DNA from: RGIG5579 sp045531235
Lineage (GTDB): Bacteria > Bacillota > Clostridia > Oscillospirales > SIG627
Length of the DNA: 24,633 bases
Assembly (NCBI GenBank): GCA_045531235.1
Contig: JAZSDQ010000084.1
Location: 1-24,633, forward strand
Reading direction: 5' to 3'
Shown here piece after piece: positions 23,172 through 24,633 of this stretch (positions within the stretch are counted from its first letter, which is position 1; each line of letters starts with the position of its first letter). The notes below the pieces were generated by a model that saw only the letters and a program-made list of their open reading frames with translations, ran no database searches and was not told where the DNA came from. Made by a program: the position numbers and the translations under genes.

Positions 23172-23200
23172 ATTTTAACACAGATCGGCGAAGAAAGCAA
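23172..23200 (-). promoter_or_regulatory. Promoter of the YifB/ComM-like gene
   Basis: On the minus strand, TTGCTT (23195-23200), 17-base spacer, TAAAAT (23172-23177). The transcript start is near 23165, upstream of the chosen GTG start. Confidence 0.65.
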
Positions 23201-23260
23201 AAATTTTCATTTTTTCCTGAAAAAAGTATTGTTTTTTTGTAAAATTGTTTGCTTTTTGCC

Positions 23261-23289
23261 TTTACATCTATATAAATTAGTGATATAAT
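23261..23289 (+). promoter_or_regulatory. Promoter of the pyruvate:ferredoxin oxidoreductase gene
   Basis: TTTACA (23261-23266), 17-base spacer, TATAAT (23284-23289) with an extended -10 TG. The surrounding 23201-23339 region is very AT-rich. AGAAAGGA lies about 11 bases before the ATG. Confidence 0.85.
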
Positions 23290-23339
23290 TCATACGGAAA
23301 AATTATTTATCTAATAAATAAGAAAGGAATTTCAACAAC

Positions 23340-24633
23340 ATGGTCACTAGAAAGAAAATGTCCATGGATGGTAATACCGCTGCGGCACACGTATCTTACG
23401 CGTTCACCGAAGTGGCAGCCATCTACCCCATCACTCCCTCCAGCGTAATGGCAGAACTTACCGACGCTTGGAGCGCAACCGGCCTTCAGAATATGTTCGG
23501 TGAAACCGTAAAAGTTACCGAAATGCAGTCTGAAGCAGGTGCAGCAGGTACCGTTCACGGCTCTCTTGCCGCCGGTGCTCTTACCACTACCTTTACCGCT
23601 TCTCAGGGTCTTCTTTTGATGATCCCCAATATGTACAAGATCGCCGGCGAACTTCTTCCCGGTGTTATCCACTGCTCTGCACGCTGCGTAGCTTCCCACG
23701 CGCTGAACATCTTCGGCGATCACAGTGATATCTACGCTTGCCGCCAGACCGGTTTTGCTCTTCTTGCAAACACCAACCCTCAGGAAGTTATGGACCTGGG
23801 TGCCGTTGCTCACCTTGCTGCTATCAAGGGCAGAGTTCCCTTCCTCAACTTCTTTGACGGCTTCCGTACCTCCCACGAGATCCAGAAGATCAGCGTATGG
23901 GATTACAAGGATCTGGAAGAGATGATCGATAAGGACGCCCTCGCAGGCTTCCGCGCTCGCGCTCTCAACCCCGAGCATCCCGTACTCCGCGGCTCTGCTG
24001 AAAACGGAGATATCTTCTTCCAGCACAGAGAAGCATGCAACCCCTACTATGATGCACTTCCCGCCATCGTAGAAGAGTATATGGATAAGGTACACGCTAA
24101 GATCGGTACCAACTACAAGCTCTTCAACTACTACGGTGCAGAAGATGCTGAAAAGGTAATCGTTGCTATGGGCTCCGTATGTGACGTTGCTGAAGAAGTG
24201 ATCGACTACCTGAACGCTCACGGCGAAAAGGTTGGTCTTGTTAAGGTTAGACTTTACCGTCCCTTCCGTGCAGACAAGCTCATTGAAGCGATCCCTGCAA
24301 CCACAAAGAAGATCGCAGTTCTCGACCGTACCAAGGAACCCGGTTCTCTCGGCGAACCCCTCTACCTCGACGTTGTTACCGCTCTTGCTACCAATGGTAA
24401 GAACGATATCAAGGTTGTTGGCGGTAGATACGGTCTCGGCTCCAAGGATACTCCTCCTCAGAGCATCTTCGCCGTTTATGAAAACCTCGATGCCGCAGAG
24501 CCCAAGAACGGCTTTACCATCGGTATCGTAGACGACGTTACCGGTCTTTCTCTGGAAGAGAAGCCCGCTCCCGATACTGCTGCAGCAGGCACCATCTCCT
24601 GCAAGTTCTGGGGTCTGGGCGGCGACGGTACCG
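23340..24633 (+). CDS. nifJ: Pyruvate:ferredoxin (flavodoxin) oxidoreductase, N-terminal part (gene runs off window)
   Basis: The visible 431 residues are the start of a roughly 1170-residue single-chain PFOR, which oxidises pyruvate to acetyl-CoA and CO2 while reducing ferredoxin. It begins MVTRKKMSMDGNTAAAHVSYAFTEVAAIYPITPSS, the N-terminal domain with the conserved YPITPS motif. Next come EMQSEAGAAGTVHGSLAAGALTTTFTASQGLLLMIPNMYKIAGE, and domain II with KVGLVKVRLYRPFRADKLIEAIP and AVLDRTKEPGSLGEPLYLDV. The last visible residues, KFWGLGGDGT, open the gamma domain. The ATG at 23340 follows AGAAAGGA and a good promoter. Codons are those of a strongly expressed gene, as in the hydrogenase operon. 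Its reduced ferredoxin can feed the HydABC hydrogenase. The domains that bind TPP and the Fe-S clusters are beyond the window. Confidence 0.97.
   Translation, partial: MVTRKKMSMDGNTAAAHVSYAFTEVAAIYPITPSSVMAELTDAWSATGLQNMFGETVKVTEMQSEAGAAGTVHGSLAAGALTTTFTASQGLLLMIPNMYKIAGELLPGVIHCSARCVASHALNIFGDHSDIYACRQTGFALLANTNPQEVMDLGAVAHLAAIKGRVPFLNFFDGFRTSHEIQKISVWDYKDLEEMIDKDALAGFRARALNPEHPVLRGSAENGDIFFQHREACNPYYDALPAIVEEYMDKVHAKIGTNYKLFNYYGAEDAEKVIVAMGSVCDVAEEVIDYLNAHGEKVGLVKVRLYRPFRADKLIEAIPATTKKIAVLDRTKEPGSLGEPLYLDVVTALATNGKNDIKVVGGRYGLGSKDTPPQSIFAVYENLDAAEPKNGFTIGIVDDVTGLSLEEKPAPDTAAAGTISCKFWGLGGDGT

Overview
Organism. The window looks like a chromosomal segment of an anaerobic, fermentative low-to-mid-GC Firmicute, most likely a gut-type Clostridia. 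The reasons are strong AGGAGG-type ribosome binding sites, TTGACA-17-TATAAT-type promoters, many hairpin-plus-T-tract terminators, a trimeric [FeFe] hydrogenase, pyruvate:ferredoxin oxidoreductase, a superoxide reductase, Ser/Thr-rich lipoproteins and a cohesin-like surface protein. The taxon is inferred from gene content only. No phage, IS element, CRISPR array, tRNA or rRNA was seen. Most of the window is ordinary core genome, and no stretch longer than about 300 bases lacks a gene. || Layout. Bases 1-2991 (+): a tightly overlapping redox cluster. It holds the 3' part of an unrecognised protein, a TlpA-type thioredoxin-fold lipoprotein, a 46-residue membrane microprotein ending in a CxxC motif (CD1871A-like), and a polytopic membrane protein with ferredoxin clusters. 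3035-4063 (-): Ca2+/Na+ antiporter. 4288-5391 (+): YchF GTPase. 5442-6677 (+): lipoprotein with a Thr-rich stalk and a transglutaminase-like core. 6813-9360 (+): probable operon of MATE exporter, desulfoferrodoxin with an extra C-terminal Bfd-like [2Fe-2S] domain, and GNAT acetyltransferase. 9409-11410 (-): uraA-upp uracil salvage operon. 11576-15732 (-): hydrogenase operon (HydC/NuoE-like, HydB/NuoF-like, HydA). 15936-18094 (-): WYL-domain regulator translationally coupled to a membrane-anchored cohesin-like protein. 18252-19556 (-): CapA-family metallophosphatase-like protein. 19757-20701 (+): D-2-hydroxyacid dehydrogenase. 20759-21574 (+): SPFH/band-7 protein. 21616-23142 (-): YifB/ComM-like AAA+ protein. 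23340-end (+): 5' part of pyruvate:ferredoxin oxidoreductase. || How it works together. PFOR makes reduced ferredoxin from pyruvate. The HydABC-type hydrogenase can combine ferredoxin and NADH electrons to make H2, so the window carries the core of fermentative electron disposal. The superoxide reductase, TlpA and ferredoxin-membrane cluster suggest oxygen-stress and extracytoplasmic thiol/redox handling. || Most unusual items. These are the desulfoferrodoxin-Bfd fusion, the redox cluster with its microprotein and unrecognised upstream partner, the WYL/cohesin gene pair, a perfect inverted repeat upstream of the hydrogenase promoter, and a Ser in place of the second Cys of the HydA L1 motif. 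I did not find a clearly new multi-gene system; the 1-2991 cluster is the best candidate for one.
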